Below, piece by piece: positions 8,842 through 15,732 of a stretch of 37,525 nt of DNA. The translations under genes and the position numbers were made by a program. Each line of letters opens with the position of its first letter. The stretch's first letter is position 1. Below the pieces are notes generated by a model that was not told the DNA's origin, did no database searches, and was given only the letters and a program-made list of their open reading frames with translations. This stretch comes from Methylorubrum zatmanii (lineage in GTDB: Bacteria; Pseudomonadota; Alphaproteobacteria; Rhizobiales; Beijerinckiaceae), in NCBI RefSeq assembly GCF_014845115.1, contig NZ_NKUI01000099.1:1-37525 (forward strand), in the 5' to 3' direction.

Positions 8842-8876
8842 TCAGGAACTTTGGTGCATTGCATCAAAGTTCCTGA
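8842..8876. terminator. 12-bp perfect inverted repeat after pyrD, terminator-like or regulatory
   Basis: Arms TCAGGAACTTTG (8842-8853) and CAAAGTTCCTGA (8865-8876) flank an 11-nt loop, which itself contains TGCA twice and can extend the stem. It begins 26 bases after the pyrD stop on the minus strand, a normal place for a terminator, but no T-run follows. GGAAC occurs symmetrically on both strands. Confidence 0.6.
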
Positions 8877-8902
8877 GGCAAAAATTCTTGCGGCAATCGG
8901 AT

Positions 8903-9991
8903 TCAGGCGCTCCGCGCGAGCGAGGCCGCATCCCGTCCGACGACCGGGGCGAGACCCGTCAGTCCCTCCGCCTTCAGCTTCCCGGACAATCCCCGCTTGA
9001 TCGCGCCGACCAGCCCCGGCCCCTCGTAGACCAGGGCGGAATAGAGCTGGACGAGGCGGGCGCCGGCCCGGATCTTGGCCCAGGCGGCCTCCGCCGAATC
9101 GACGCCGCCGACACCGATCAGGGGAATGCGGTCGCCGACCCGCAGGAAGGTCTCGGCGAGGAGGCGCGTCGAGGGGCCGAACAGCGGACGGCCGGACAGG
9201 CCGCCGGTTTCCCTGGCCAGGGCCGCTTCGGCGAGGCTCGCGGGCCGGGCGATGGTGGTGTTCGAGACGACGAGCCCCTGGATGCCCCGCCGGAGCGCCG
9301 TGGCGGTCATGGCGTCGAGGCCGTCCAGGGCGATGTCGGGGGCGATCTTGAGCAGCACCGCGGCGCGCGACCCGCTCGCGTCGCGGGCGGCGACCACGCG
9401 GGCGAGGAGATCGTCGAGGAAGGCTTCGCCCTGAAGGTCGCGCAGGCCCGGGGTGTTCGGGGACGAGACGTTGACGGTGATGAAGGCGACATGGGGCGCG
9501 AGGCGCGCGGTGCAGGCGACGTAATCGGCGAGCCGATCCTGCGATTCCTTGTTGGCGCCGATGTTCACGCCGACGAGTCCGCCCCGGCCGGCGCGGGCCT
9601 CGAGCCGCCCGGCCACCACGTCGAGCCCCTCGCTGTTGAGACCGAACCGGTTGATCACCGCTCGGTCGCGGGGAAGCCGAAACACCCGCGGGCGCGGGTT
9701 GCCGGGCTGCGGCCGCGGCACCACCCCGCCGACCTCGACAAAGCCGAAGCCGAGGCCGAGAAGCGCGTCCGCCACCCGCGCGCCCTTGTCGAAGCCGGCG
9801 GCGAGGCCGACCGGGTTGGGGAAGCGGAGACCGAAGGCTTCGACCGCGAGGCTCGCCTCGTCCGGCGGCGGGCGGTGCGGCGGCAGCAGAGCCAGCCCGC
9901 GCAGGGTGAGGTCGTGGGCGGTTTCGGCGTCGAGCCGGTGCAGCAGCGGCCGCGCCAGGGGAAAGGCCGCGGGGACGAGGGCGTCGATCAT
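8903..9991 (-). CDS. pyrD: Dihydroorotate dehydrogenase, quinone-dependent (class 2)
   Basis: This enzyme oxidises dihydroorotate to orotate in pyrimidine synthesis using FMN and passes electrons to the respiratory quinone pool. The protein is 362 aa, typical of class 2. Visible motifs are [28 protein letters not shown], the class 2 active-site segment [10 protein letters not shown] (catalytic base Ser177, replacing the Cys of class 1), and the C-terminal phosphate-binding GVGGV with [13 protein letters not shown]. The N-terminal helix pair (residues 1-40) that docks to the membrane is present. ATG 9991 is chosen because it overlaps the stop of the upstream DUF952 gene (ATGA) and gives the usual length; the frame continues open upstream without family similarity. 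Confidence 0.97.
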   Translation of the reverse strand: MIDALVPAAFPLARPLLHRLDAETAHDLTLRGLALLPPHRPPPDEASLAVEAFGLRFPNPVGLAAGFDKGARVADALLGLGFGFVEVGGVVPRPQPGNPRPRVFRLPRDRAVINRFGLNSEGLDVVAGRLEARAGRGGLVGVNIGANKESQDRLADYVACTARLAPHVAFITVNVSSPNTPGLRDLQGEAFLDDLLARVVAARDASGSRAAVLLKIAPDIALDGLDAMTATALRRGIQGLVVSNTTIARPASLAEAALARETGGLSGRPLFGPSTRLLAETFLRVGDRIPLIGVGGVDSAEAAWAKIRAGARLVQLYSALVYEGPGLVGAIKRGLSGKLKAEGLTGLAPVVGRDAASLARSA

Positions 9992-10350
9992 GCCTGTCCG
10001 ACCTTCGCCGGGAGGGAGTGCGGGAAGACGTGGCGCCCGTCCGTCCCGAGGGGCAGATCGACCACGGAGCGTACGGCGCTCAGGGGCAGCTCGCCGTAGA
10101 GATGCGGGAACGGTGCCCCGCCGCGTGACGGCTCGAAGCGCAGGGCCTCCCCGAGGGCCTCGGCCTCGACCGCGACGAGCAACAGGTCGTCCTGGCCGGC
10201 GAAGTGGCGGGCGGCGGTCTCGGCCACCTGCCCGGCGGTCGAGAAATGGATGAAGCCGTCGGCCCGGTCGACCGGCGCGCCGATGAAGCGGCCGAGCGCC
10301 TGCGCTTCCTGCCAGAGGGGCCGTGGGCAGATCTTGTAGACGAGGGCCAT
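9988..10350 (-). CDS. DUF952 family protein
   Basis: This is a small 120-aa protein beginning MALVYKICP and containing [20 protein letters not shown], the hallmark of DUF952. Members of this family have no established biochemical function; the fold is related to ADP-ribosyl/phosphotransfer-type small domains, but I would not assign activity. Its stop overlaps the pyrD start by 4 bases, so the two are translationally coupled. That pairing hints at a nucleotide-related role, which is inference. No signal peptide or membrane segment is seen. Confidence 0.88.
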   Translation of the reverse strand: MALVYKICPRPLWQEAQALGRFIGAPVDRADGFIHFSTAGQVAETAARHFAGQDDLLLVAVEAEALGEALRFEPSRGGAPFPHLYGELPLSAVRSVVDLPLGTDGRHVFPHSLPAKVGQA

Positions 10351-10640
10351 CCGCTCTCCGTGGGGGCTCGTCGTGGCGGCTTTTCGCCCGCGGCACGCTC
10401 GGCCTTTGCATCGATGCCTGCGAGACGTCGCACATCTTTCGGGCGATGCTTAGAGGGCGCCCTCCGACACGGCAACCGCCCCTGCGGCGGGCCGGCCGGC
10501 GGCGAGGGGGGCGGGCCGGGACTGCTCCGATGCGACATGCCTCGTCCCGGATGCTCCGATTGCGTTCGGGCCGGGCGAGTTCTAGTTTCCTATTTTTAGG
10601 CCGTATGTCTCCACGGCGCATGCCCCGGGCCGAGGCTGCG
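10351..10640. promoter_or_regulatory. Divergent promoter region between the DUF952-pyrD pair and the S24 regulator
   Basis: These 290 bases separate divergent genes. An AT-rich patch at 10580-10600 contains a short inverted repeat CCTA-TTTT-TAGG (10589-10600), about 40 bases before the S24 start. It is a plausible -10 region and autoregulatory operator. Nothing else is recognisable. Confidence 0.4.
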
Positions 10641-11273
10641 ATGCTGTCGCACGAGCAGATCTGGACCGCCATCGACCGCTTGGCCGAGCGTTACGGCTAT
10701 TCCGCCTCCGGGCTTGCCCGGCGGGCGGGGCTCGATGCCACCAGCTTCAACCGCTCCAAGCGGGTCGGGCCCGACGGGCGCAAGCGCTGGCCCTCGACCG
10801 AATCGATCGCCAAGGTGCTCGCCGCGACCGGCGCCGGCCTCGACGACTTCCTGCGCTTGGTGGATTCTCACGAGGGTCCGCCGCGGACCATGGTGCCGCT
10901 GATCGGCATGACCCAGGCCGGTTCGGGCCGCCTGTTCACCGACGAGGGCATGCCGACCGGCGGCCCTGGCTGGGAGGAGATCGAGTTTCCCGATCTCGGC
11001 GGGGACCGGGCCTTCGCCCTTGAGGTTCAGGGGGATTCGATGTTGCCGCTCTACCGCGACGGTGACGTGCTGATCGTCGCGCCCAATGCCAGCATCCGCA
11101 AGGGGGATCGCATCGTCGTCCGGCTCAGCAGTGGCGAGGTCGTGGCCAAGGAGCTGCGCCGCCGCACCGCCCGCACCATCGAGCTGGCCTCCCTCAACCC
11201 TGATCACGAGGACCGGACGGTGCCGCTCGCCGAGGTCGCCTGGATGGCCCGGGTGATGTGGGTGCGGCAGTAG
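10641..11273 (+). CDS. XRE-type HTH / S24 (LexA-like) repressor
   Basis: This is a predicted DNA-binding repressor of about 210 aa with two parts. Residues 5-75 form an XRE helix-turn-helix ([21 protein letters not shown], then [14 protein letters not shown]). Residues 85-210 form an S24 protease-like domain. Ser133 in [14 protein letters not shown] and Lys170 in GEVVAKEL form the Ser-Lys dyad, and Ala93-Gly94 in MTQAGSG is the candidate self-cleavage site. ATG 10641 is chosen because GAGG lies 5 bases upstream and the HTH begins at once; an in-frame ATG at 10605 is possible. It resembles stress or prophage-type repressors, but no phage genes are nearby, so the target is unknown. It is probably not LexA itself, which has a different winged-helix N-terminus. 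Confidence 0.87.
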   Translation: MLSHEQIWTAIDRLAERYGYSASGLARRAGLDATSFNRSKRVGPDGRKRWPSTESIAKVLAATGAGLDDFLRLVDSHEGPPRTMVPLIGMTQAGSGRLFTDEGMPTGGPGWEEIEFPDLGGDRAFALEVQGDSMLPLYRDGDVLIVAPNASIRKGDRIVVRLSSGEVVAKELRRRTARTIELASLNPDHEDRTVPLAEVAWMARVMWVRQ

Positions 11274-11391
11274 TTCCATGCCCTTCGGTCCGAGCGTAAG
11301 CCTCGGAGGCTGTTTGATGTGATCGACGGAGTTGATCCCGCCCGCGGCACCTCAGGACGAGGTCGTGGGTAGGATGGAAAAATACCTGCGA

Positions 11392-11416
11392 GCCTGCCTT
11401 CTGGAGGCAAGCAGGC
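11392..11416 (-). terminator. Hairpin after the small membrane protein gene
   Basis: A perfect 6-bp stem (GCCTGC 11392-11397 with GCAGGC 11411-11416) lies just past the stop of the minus-strand gene. On that strand it is followed within about 10 bases by TATTTTTCC, so it may act as a terminator. Confidence 0.45.
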
Positions 11417-11418
11417 GC

Positions 11419-11784
11419 TCAGAGCCCCGCCAGCCTGTGAGCCATGCCCAGGGCGATCTGGCCCGAGAGGAGACTCCAGCCGCAGGCGATCATCGTGGCG
11501 ATCATCACGAAGGGGATCGGCCGCCGTTCGAAACGCCGCCCGCGCAGGGTGTTGCGCAGGATGATGAAGGGCGCGCCGAAAACCAGCATTGGCAGGGCGG
11601 CGATGGCCGAGACGCCCCCGGCCTCCAGCAGGTGGAAGCTCGCCCGACGGTTCGTGGCGAACTCGAAGGCGCTCGCGAGCAACCCCGCCAGAGCGAGGCC
11701 GACGATGAGCGCCTGGATCGATTCGAGGGAAGACGGGCTCAGGCTCATGACGCGCTCGACGCTCCTTTTCAGGAAGAGACGCAC
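11419..11784 (-). CDS. Small conserved membrane protein, function unknown
   Basis: This is a 121-aa protein with three predicted membrane helices: about residues 26-45 (ALIVGLALAGLLASAFEFA), 57-77 (GVSAIAALPMLVFGAPFIIL) and 92-112 (FVMIATMIACGWSLLSG). A basic loop RNTLRGRRFERRP lies between helices 2 and 3. It has no catalytic motif or cofactor ligand. It looks like a conserved Rhizobiales membrane protein family, but I do not recognise a function. An internal ATG at 11748 (MSLSPSSLES) is an alternative start. It stands alone: its 3' end faces the S24 gene and it is separated from DUF3126 by a hairpin. Confidence 0.72.
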   Translation of the reverse strand: MRLFLKRSVERVMSLSPSSLESIQALIVGLALAGLLASAFEFATNRRASFHLLEAGGVSAIAALPMLVFGAPFIILRNTLRGRRFERRPIPFVMIATMIACGWSLLSGQIALGMAHRLAGL

Positions 11785-11908
11785 ATCCTGGCCGATCGTT
11801 TACGCCTTGTTAAGGAATAGGTTTCGTTAACATTAACGCCGCCCACAGGCTTCGGGCCCGGAGCGGCGCTGAGAGCGGAGCGAAGGATTGGGGCCGCTTA
11901 CCACGCGT

Positions 11909-11937
11909 CCCCGAAGGCCGGCATCAGTCCTTCGGGG
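11909..11937 (-). terminator. 9-bp perfect hairpin after the DUF3126 gene
   Basis: CCCCGAAGG (11909-11917) and CCTTCGGGG (11929-11937) pair perfectly around an 11-nt loop, 14 bases past the DUF3126 stop on the minus strand. No T-run follows, so termination is likely but not certain. Confidence 0.55.
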
Positions 11938-11950
11938 CGACGTCGTAGGT

Positions 11951-12193
11951 TCAGGCGTCTTCTTCGAGATCGATGTCGAGGATCGCCATGCGGAAGGTGA
12001 AGGAATCGTCGCCGTCCTCCTTGTCGTCGGCAAGCACGCCGATCGATTCGTCGCCGATGAACACCTCGGCGGAATCGCCGGTCTTCATCGCGACAACGCG
12101 GATATTGGCGTTGGCGAATTTGCGGCGCAGATAATCCTGCAGCTTGGCGACTTCGGTCTTGGTCACGCCGTCAACCTTCTTGCGAGGCGCCAC
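11951..12193 (-). CDS. DUF3126 family protein
   Basis: This is an 80-aa protein matching the small alphaproteobacterial DUF3126 family: a basic N-terminus (MAPRKKVDGVTKTEVAKLQDYLRRKF), a beta-rich middle (IRVVAMKTGDSAEVFIGDESIGVL) and a very acidic C-terminus (DKEDGDDSFTFRM, DIDLEEDA). The family is conserved but has no assigned function. No membrane segment or signal is seen. It is preceded by 228 bases containing one copy of the dispersed 3' element and followed by a hairpin, so it seems monocistronic. Confidence 0.88.
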   Translation of the reverse strand: MAPRKKVDGVTKTEVAKLQDYLRRKFANANIRVVAMKTGDSAEVFIGDESIGVLADDKEDGDDSFTFRMAILDIDLEEDA

Positions 12194-12317
12194 GTGCCGG
12201 AACGGGCGGTCCCGGCAGCAGCGCAGATGGGGCTTCGGATGGTGGTGGGCGGCTTGCCACGTCGCGGGAGGGCAAGCAACCCGCCCGCAGGACGTGATGC
12301 GCCTGTTCGCGGCGCCT

Positions 12318-12361
12318 CATACCAATCCGTTCGATCCCTTCGGGAGGGCGGATTTGGGCTT
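12318..12361 (+). repeat. Dispersed palindromic element, copy A (downstream of cysE)
   Basis: A 44-bp sequence that begins CATACCAATCCGTTCGATC and ends GGCGGATTTGGGCTT. It matches copy B (21469-21516, minus strand) at 40 of 44 bases with four gap positions. CCAATCCG near its start can pair with CGGATTTGG near its end (one bulge), and TCCC-TTC-GGGA forms an inner stem. It lies 60 bases past the cysE stop and reads opposite to cysE transcription. Confidence 0.65.
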
Positions 12362-12421
12362 CGCTCACACGCCGCGCGGGCAGGCTGAGACGCAACCCGC
12401 TCCGATCAAGCGGAGGCCGGA

Positions 12422-13282
12422 TCAGATGCCGCCGGCGATGTCGACGAACTCGCTCATCGCCACGAGTTGATCCATCGAGCGGGCGGGCTCGGCGCAGCCG
12501 GCAGCGCCGACGACGCGGGCCGGCACCCCGACGACGGTGGTGTGCGGCGGCACCGGCCGAAGCACGACAGAGCCCGCCGCGACCCGGGCGCAGGCCCCGA
12601 CCTCGATATTGCCGAGGATCTTGGCGCCCGCACCGATCATCACGCCGCGGCGGATCTTGGGATGGCGGTCGCCGCCATGCTTGCCGGTGCCGCCGAGCGT
12701 CACCGCGTGCAGGATCGAGACGTCGTCCTCGATCACCGCAGTGGAGCCGACCACGACACCGGTGGCGTGATCGAGGAACACGCCGCGCCCGATCCGGGCC
12801 GCCGGATGGATGTCGGTCTGGAACACTTCCGAGGACCGGCTCTGGAGGTAGAGGGCGAGGTCACGCCGGCCCTGGCCCCAGTACCAATGGGCCAGACGGT
12901 GTGCCTGGAGGGCGTGGAAGCCCTTGAAATAGAGCAGCGGTTCGATCGCCCGCGTCGTCGCCGGGTCGCGGTCCATCACCGCCAGGATGTCGGCGCGCAT
13001 GCTCTGGCCGATGCGGGGATCGTCCTGCAACGCCTCGTGAAAGCCGTGGGCGACGAGTTCCGTCGGCAGCGATCCGTGCCCGAGGCGGGCGGCGACCCGG
13101 TGGGATACCGCCGCTTCCAGAGTCGGATGGTTGAGGATCGTAGCGACGAAGAACGAGGCGAGTTGCGGCTCGTCGCGCAGCACCGTTTCCGCCTCGGTGC
13201 GCACGCGCGTCCAGAGCGGGTCGACGATGCCGGCGATCACCTCGCGCCCGGAGGCCGGGCTGAGCGACGGGCTGGCGGACAT
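12422..13282 (-). CDS. cysE: Serine O-acetyltransferase
   Basis: This enzyme transfers acetyl from acetyl-CoA to L-serine, giving O-acetylserine, the first step of cysteine synthesis. At 286 aa it has the usual helical N-terminal domain (to about residue 160) and a left-handed beta-helix of hexapeptide repeats (IHPAARIGRGVFLDHATG, SILHAVTLGGTGKHGG, GVMIGAGAKILGNIEVG). HATG and GGTGKHGGDRHP carry the catalytic and CoA-loop residues. The protein ends DIAGGI; a C-terminal Ile after Gly is the known anchor that inserts into the O-acetylserine sulfhydrylase active site, so it should form the cysteine synthase complex. It appears monocistronic. A hairpin at 13394-13412 lies in its upstream region. 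Confidence 0.96.
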   Translation of the reverse strand: MSASPSLSPASGREVIAGIVDPLWTRVRTEAETVLRDEPQLASFFVATILNHPTLEAAVSHRVAARLGHGSLPTELVAHGFHEALQDDPRIGQSMRADILAVMDRDPATTRAIEPLLYFKGFHALQAHRLAHWYWGQGRRDLALYLQSRSSEVFQTDIHPAARIGRGVFLDHATGVVVGSTAVIEDDVSILHAVTLGGTGKHGGDRHPKIRRGVMIGAGAKILGNIEVGACARVAAGSVVLRPVPPHTTVVGVPARVVGAAGCAEPARSMDQLVAMSEFVDIAGGI

Positions 13283-13393
13283 GCATTCCTCCTCGACGGA
13301 TGCGCCGGCTGTCCATCCGGCCTGAAACCGCGACGGCCTGTCGCAGCGGATGGCACCGTTTCAACCCGATGCGCACGACGCTGAAGCGACTCC

Positions 13394-13412
13394 CGACAGA
13401 CGGGATCTGTCG
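13394..13412. repeat. 7-bp hairpin in the cysE upstream region
   Basis: CGACAGA (13394-13400) and TCTGTCG (13406-13412) pair around CGGGA, about 110 bases before the cysE start. It could be an operator or a leader hairpin. I do not recognise a known riboswitch around it. Confidence 0.35.
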
Positions 13413-13450
13413 CGAAGCCGCGCGCAGGGACACGACGGATATCGCGGGAC

Positions 13451-13486
13451 CAGCGCGGGAGAAGAGAATCGTCTCCGCCCGCGCTG
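13451..13486 (-). terminator. Strong hairpin after the HTH/shikimate-kinase-like regulator
   Basis: CAGCGCGGG (13451-13459) pairs perfectly with CCCGCGCTG (13478-13486), and AGA/TCT extends the stem across a 3-nt bulge. It lies about 70 bases past the regulator stop on the minus strand and probably ends that transcript, although no T-run follows. Confidence 0.5.
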
Positions 13487-13553
13487 CGTCAAGCCTTACA
13501 GCTTGGAGCGCTCCCGCGCTGCATCAAGGGGGGCCGGACGGTGAGGGCTTCCG

Positions 13554-14465
13554 TCACGCGGCCGGGCGCTTGCCGCCGTTGTCGATGCCGCTGAAGCGGG
13601 TTTCGATCACCTCGATCAGGCGCTCGGCCATAGTCTCGACCGGCACGTCGGACGTATCGACCACCGCCGAGGCGCGGGCGTAGAGCGGCTCGCGGCTGAG
13701 CAGCACGGCGCGCAGGTCGTCGAGCACCCAGGCCGGATCGCCCTTGCCCTCGACATGGCCCTGTTCGCGCACCCGCTGCAGGTGCTCCTCGGGACGGGCC
13801 TGCAGCCAGATCGTGTAGAAGGAGGAGAGCAGCAGGTCGTAGGTCAGCGGCTCGGCGACGATGCTGCCGCCGGTGGCGAGCACCATCGGTCCGGGATGCT
13901 CGGCCAGCCCGCGCAGGGCCTTCTGCTCGAGCCGGCGATAGCCCTCCTGACCGTAGATCGCGAAGATTTCCCGCACGGACAATCCGTTCTCGCGCTCGAT
14001 CTCGGTGTTGAGCTCCACGAATCGCCAGCCGAGATGCGCGGCCGCCATGCGCCCGAGGGTCGACTTGCCGGCGCCACGCAGTCCGACCAGCGCCACCCGG
14101 CGACGGATCGTCCGCGTTTCCGCGCCGATCGAGCCCGCCAGCACGGATTTGGCCTGGGCAATCTGGTCGGGACCTGCCTGATCGAGCAGGTCGCGGATCA
14201 CCCGCCAGTCGGACGAGGTCTCCTGGCTGGAGACGAGGTCGTCGAGCCGCATGCCCATCGCGTTGGCGACGCGCCGGAGCAGGATGATCGACACATTGCC
14301 CTGGCCGCTCTCGAGTTGCGCGATGTAGCGCTCGGAGAGGCCGGACGCCTGGGACAGCAGCTTGCGCGACAGGCCGCGCACCGTGCGGGCGTGGCGCACC
14401 CGCCGGCCGAGCTCGTTCAGGAAATTCGCTTCTTGTTCGGCCGCGTCGGTCATGGCCTCGTTCAC
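13554..14465 (-). CDS. HTH regulator with a shikimate-kinase-like sensor domain (BzdR/BoxR type)
   Basis: This is a 303-aa predicted transcription factor. Residues 17-78 are an XRE helix-turn-helix (LGRRVRHARTVRGLSRKLLSQASGLSERYIAQLE). A linker of about 40 residues follows. Residues 122-290 have the shikimate kinase fold, with P-loop GLRGAGKST (128-136). The substrate site is altered. The usual D-x-D after the second strand reads E-L-N (FVELNTEIE), so the essential shikimate-binding Asp is Asn, and the GGG motif reads ATGGS. This architecture matches BzdR/BoxR, where the kinase-like domain binds benzoyl-CoA as an effector. No benzoate or benzoyl-CoA genes are in the window, so the ligand and targets are unknown. 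It should not be annotated as AroK. An internal ATG at codon 5 is an alternative start. Confidence 0.88.
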   Translation of the reverse strand: MNEAMTDAAEQEANFLNELGRRVRHARTVRGLSRKLLSQASGLSERYIAQLESGQGNVSIILLRRVANAMGMRLDDLVSSQETSSDWRVIRDLLDQAGPDQIAQAKSVLAGSIGAETRTIRRRVALVGLRGAGKSTLGRMAAAHLGWRFVELNTEIERENGLSVREIFAIYGQEGYRRLEQKALRGLAEHPGPMVLATGGSIVAEPLTYDLLLSSFYTIWLQARPEEHLQRVREQGHVEGKGDPAWVLDDLRAVLLSREPLYARASAVVDTSDVPVETMAERLIEVIETRFSGIDNGGKRPAA

Positions 14466-14876
14466 CTCATCGTCCTTTCCGACGCCCGCTTCAAGCTGTC
14501 AGCGTGCCGGGGCCCCATCGGGGCGTCGGCCTCTTAAAACTCAGTCCGGCCACTCCATCCGGCAAGCCGGACCGTTTTCGCCTGCTGCAACGCACGGGCC
14601 AGGTCTCGCGGATGCGGCAAGGGCGGCGGACATCTGAAGACTGCCCCGTCGCCGCGCAACCCATACCACAAGCGTGGCATCCATGCGAGCACGCCGTGCG
14701 ATAATATATGTTGGTGCCGATGGCGAGACGTTTTGCACTGCAACGCGCCCTGCCTCGAAAAGCGGCATCGCAGCGGAGCGACCGACGATACGCCCGTCTT
14801 CTCTACACCACCCTGCGATGGAAGGGCAGCCGGCTGTAACTGCCGTCCGTCACCCGCCGGCTCCATCCTATCCCCG
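14466..14876. other. Intergenic region between the Crp/Fnr gene and the HTH/kinase-like regulator
   Basis: These 410 bases have no gene I trust. A 7-bp hairpin GTCCGGC/GCCGGAC (14544-14572) followed by CGTTTTCG on the plus strand is terminator-shaped, although no plus-strand gene precedes it. An AT-rich patch GATAATATATGTTGG (about 14700-14715) could be a promoter reading left into the regulator, but it is about 240 bases from its start. Confidence 0.4.
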
Positions 14877-15599
14877 TCATTCGCAAGGTGATTTCCGAAA
14901 GGGGCCGATCAGGCGCTCGTATTCGGCTTCGGCCGCGCCGTAACTGCTCCCGGCCAGGTCGCAGAGCATGCCGCGATCGAGGACGGTGACGAGGGCACGC
15001 CGCGCGCGGATGGCGCCGTAGCCCTCGAGTGCCTGGATCGCCAGCGTCACGGTCGAGCGCTGGGTCGCCAGCATGATCGACAGGAAGTTATGGGTGAGCG
15101 GAAGCTCATCCGCTTCCAGCCGGTCCTGCGCCATGAGGATCCAGCGGGCCAGACGCTCCTCGACGGTGTGGATGCCGTTCGACAGGGCGGTCTGGCTCAC
15201 GGTCATCATGACCGTGTGGGTGTAGCGCATCAGAAGGCCGTGCAGGGCCGGGCTGGCCCCCATGGTGTGGCGAAGTGCCTCGGCCTCGATCCGCAGCCAG
15301 GGCCCCCCGACCTGGATCAGCAACTCGTGCGAGGCGAGATCCACACCCAGCACCGTGGCCGTACCGACCATGCCGTCGTAGCCGAAACAGCCGACCTCGA
15401 CCCTGCGGCCCTCGCTGGTCACGGCGACGTTCGAGGACAGGCCGCCTTCGGGAAAGTAAGCGAAATCCAGCCTCTGACCGATCGACCAGAGGATGTCGCC
15501 CTTGTTGACGGTGATCCGCTCGAAAAGAGGCAGGATCCGGTTCAGGTCGTCCGGCGGCAGCGCCTGGAGCAGGCGGTTTCGTGTCGACGACACAGTCAT
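14877..15599 (-). CDS. Crp/Fnr family transcriptional regulator
   Basis: This is a 240-aa protein with a cyclic-nucleotide-binding-type beta barrel (about 25-130; ITVNKGDILWSIGQRLDFAYFPEGGLSSNV, VEVGCFGYDGMVG), a dimerisation helix and a C-terminal winged helix (NFLSIMLATQRSTVTLAIQALEGYGAIRARR). The Fe-S cysteine cluster of FNR is missing, and the Crp cAMP-binding Arg-Ser signature is not evident, so the ligand cannot be predicted. This subtype (short N-terminus, GYDGMVG) is abundant in Methylobacterium and Rhizobiales. It is transcribed in the same direction as the upstream PepSY and receptor genes but with a 133-base gap, so it probably has its own promoter. Confidence 0.9.
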   Translation of the reverse strand: MTVSSTRNRLLQALPPDDLNRILPLFERITVNKGDILWSIGQRLDFAYFPEGGLSSNVAVTSEGRRVEVGCFGYDGMVGTATVLGVDLASHELLIQVGGPWLRIEAEALRHTMGASPALHGLLMRYTHTVMMTVSQTALSNGIHTVEERLARWILMAQDRLEADELPLTHNFLSIMLATQRSTVTLAIQALEGYGAIRARRALVTVLDRGMLCDLAGSSYGAAEAEYERLIGPFRKSPCE

Positions 15600-15732
15600 G
15601 TCCGGCCCCGGAAGGTTCGCGCCTTCCTGGGGAAACGCGTTTTCGGGAGAGGAAGTTCGGCGGCCGGGCTCGGACCGCGGGATAGCGGCCGCGGCGTCGG
15701 CGAGGGGCGTTCGGCGAGAGCGCGCCGCGCGG

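Noticed and set aside
8846-8876. EcfG-type general stress promoter (GGAAC ... GTT)
   Set aside because: GGAAC is present on both strands only because the site is a perfect palindrome. The expected CGTT at the right spacing is AGTT, and no gene starts close by in the plus direction.
10641-11273. Annotation as LexA
   Set aside because: The S24 domain matches, but the N-terminal domain is XRE-type rather than the LexA winged helix, so it is a LexA-like repressor of another kind.
11800-11845. CtrA binding site around GTTAACATTAACG
   Set aside because: TTAA half-sites are present but not with the 7-base spacing of the consensus, and no cell-cycle gene starts next to them.
13554-14465. Annotation as shikimate kinase (AroK)
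   Set aside because: It has an N-terminal HTH, and the substrate Asp is Asn with GGG changed to GGS. Regulator of the BzdR/BoxR type fits better.
14541-14866. Small minus-strand open frames in the gap before the regulator
   Set aside because: Their translations are low-complexity Arg/Ala/Pro text, with no ribosome-binding site or family resemblance.
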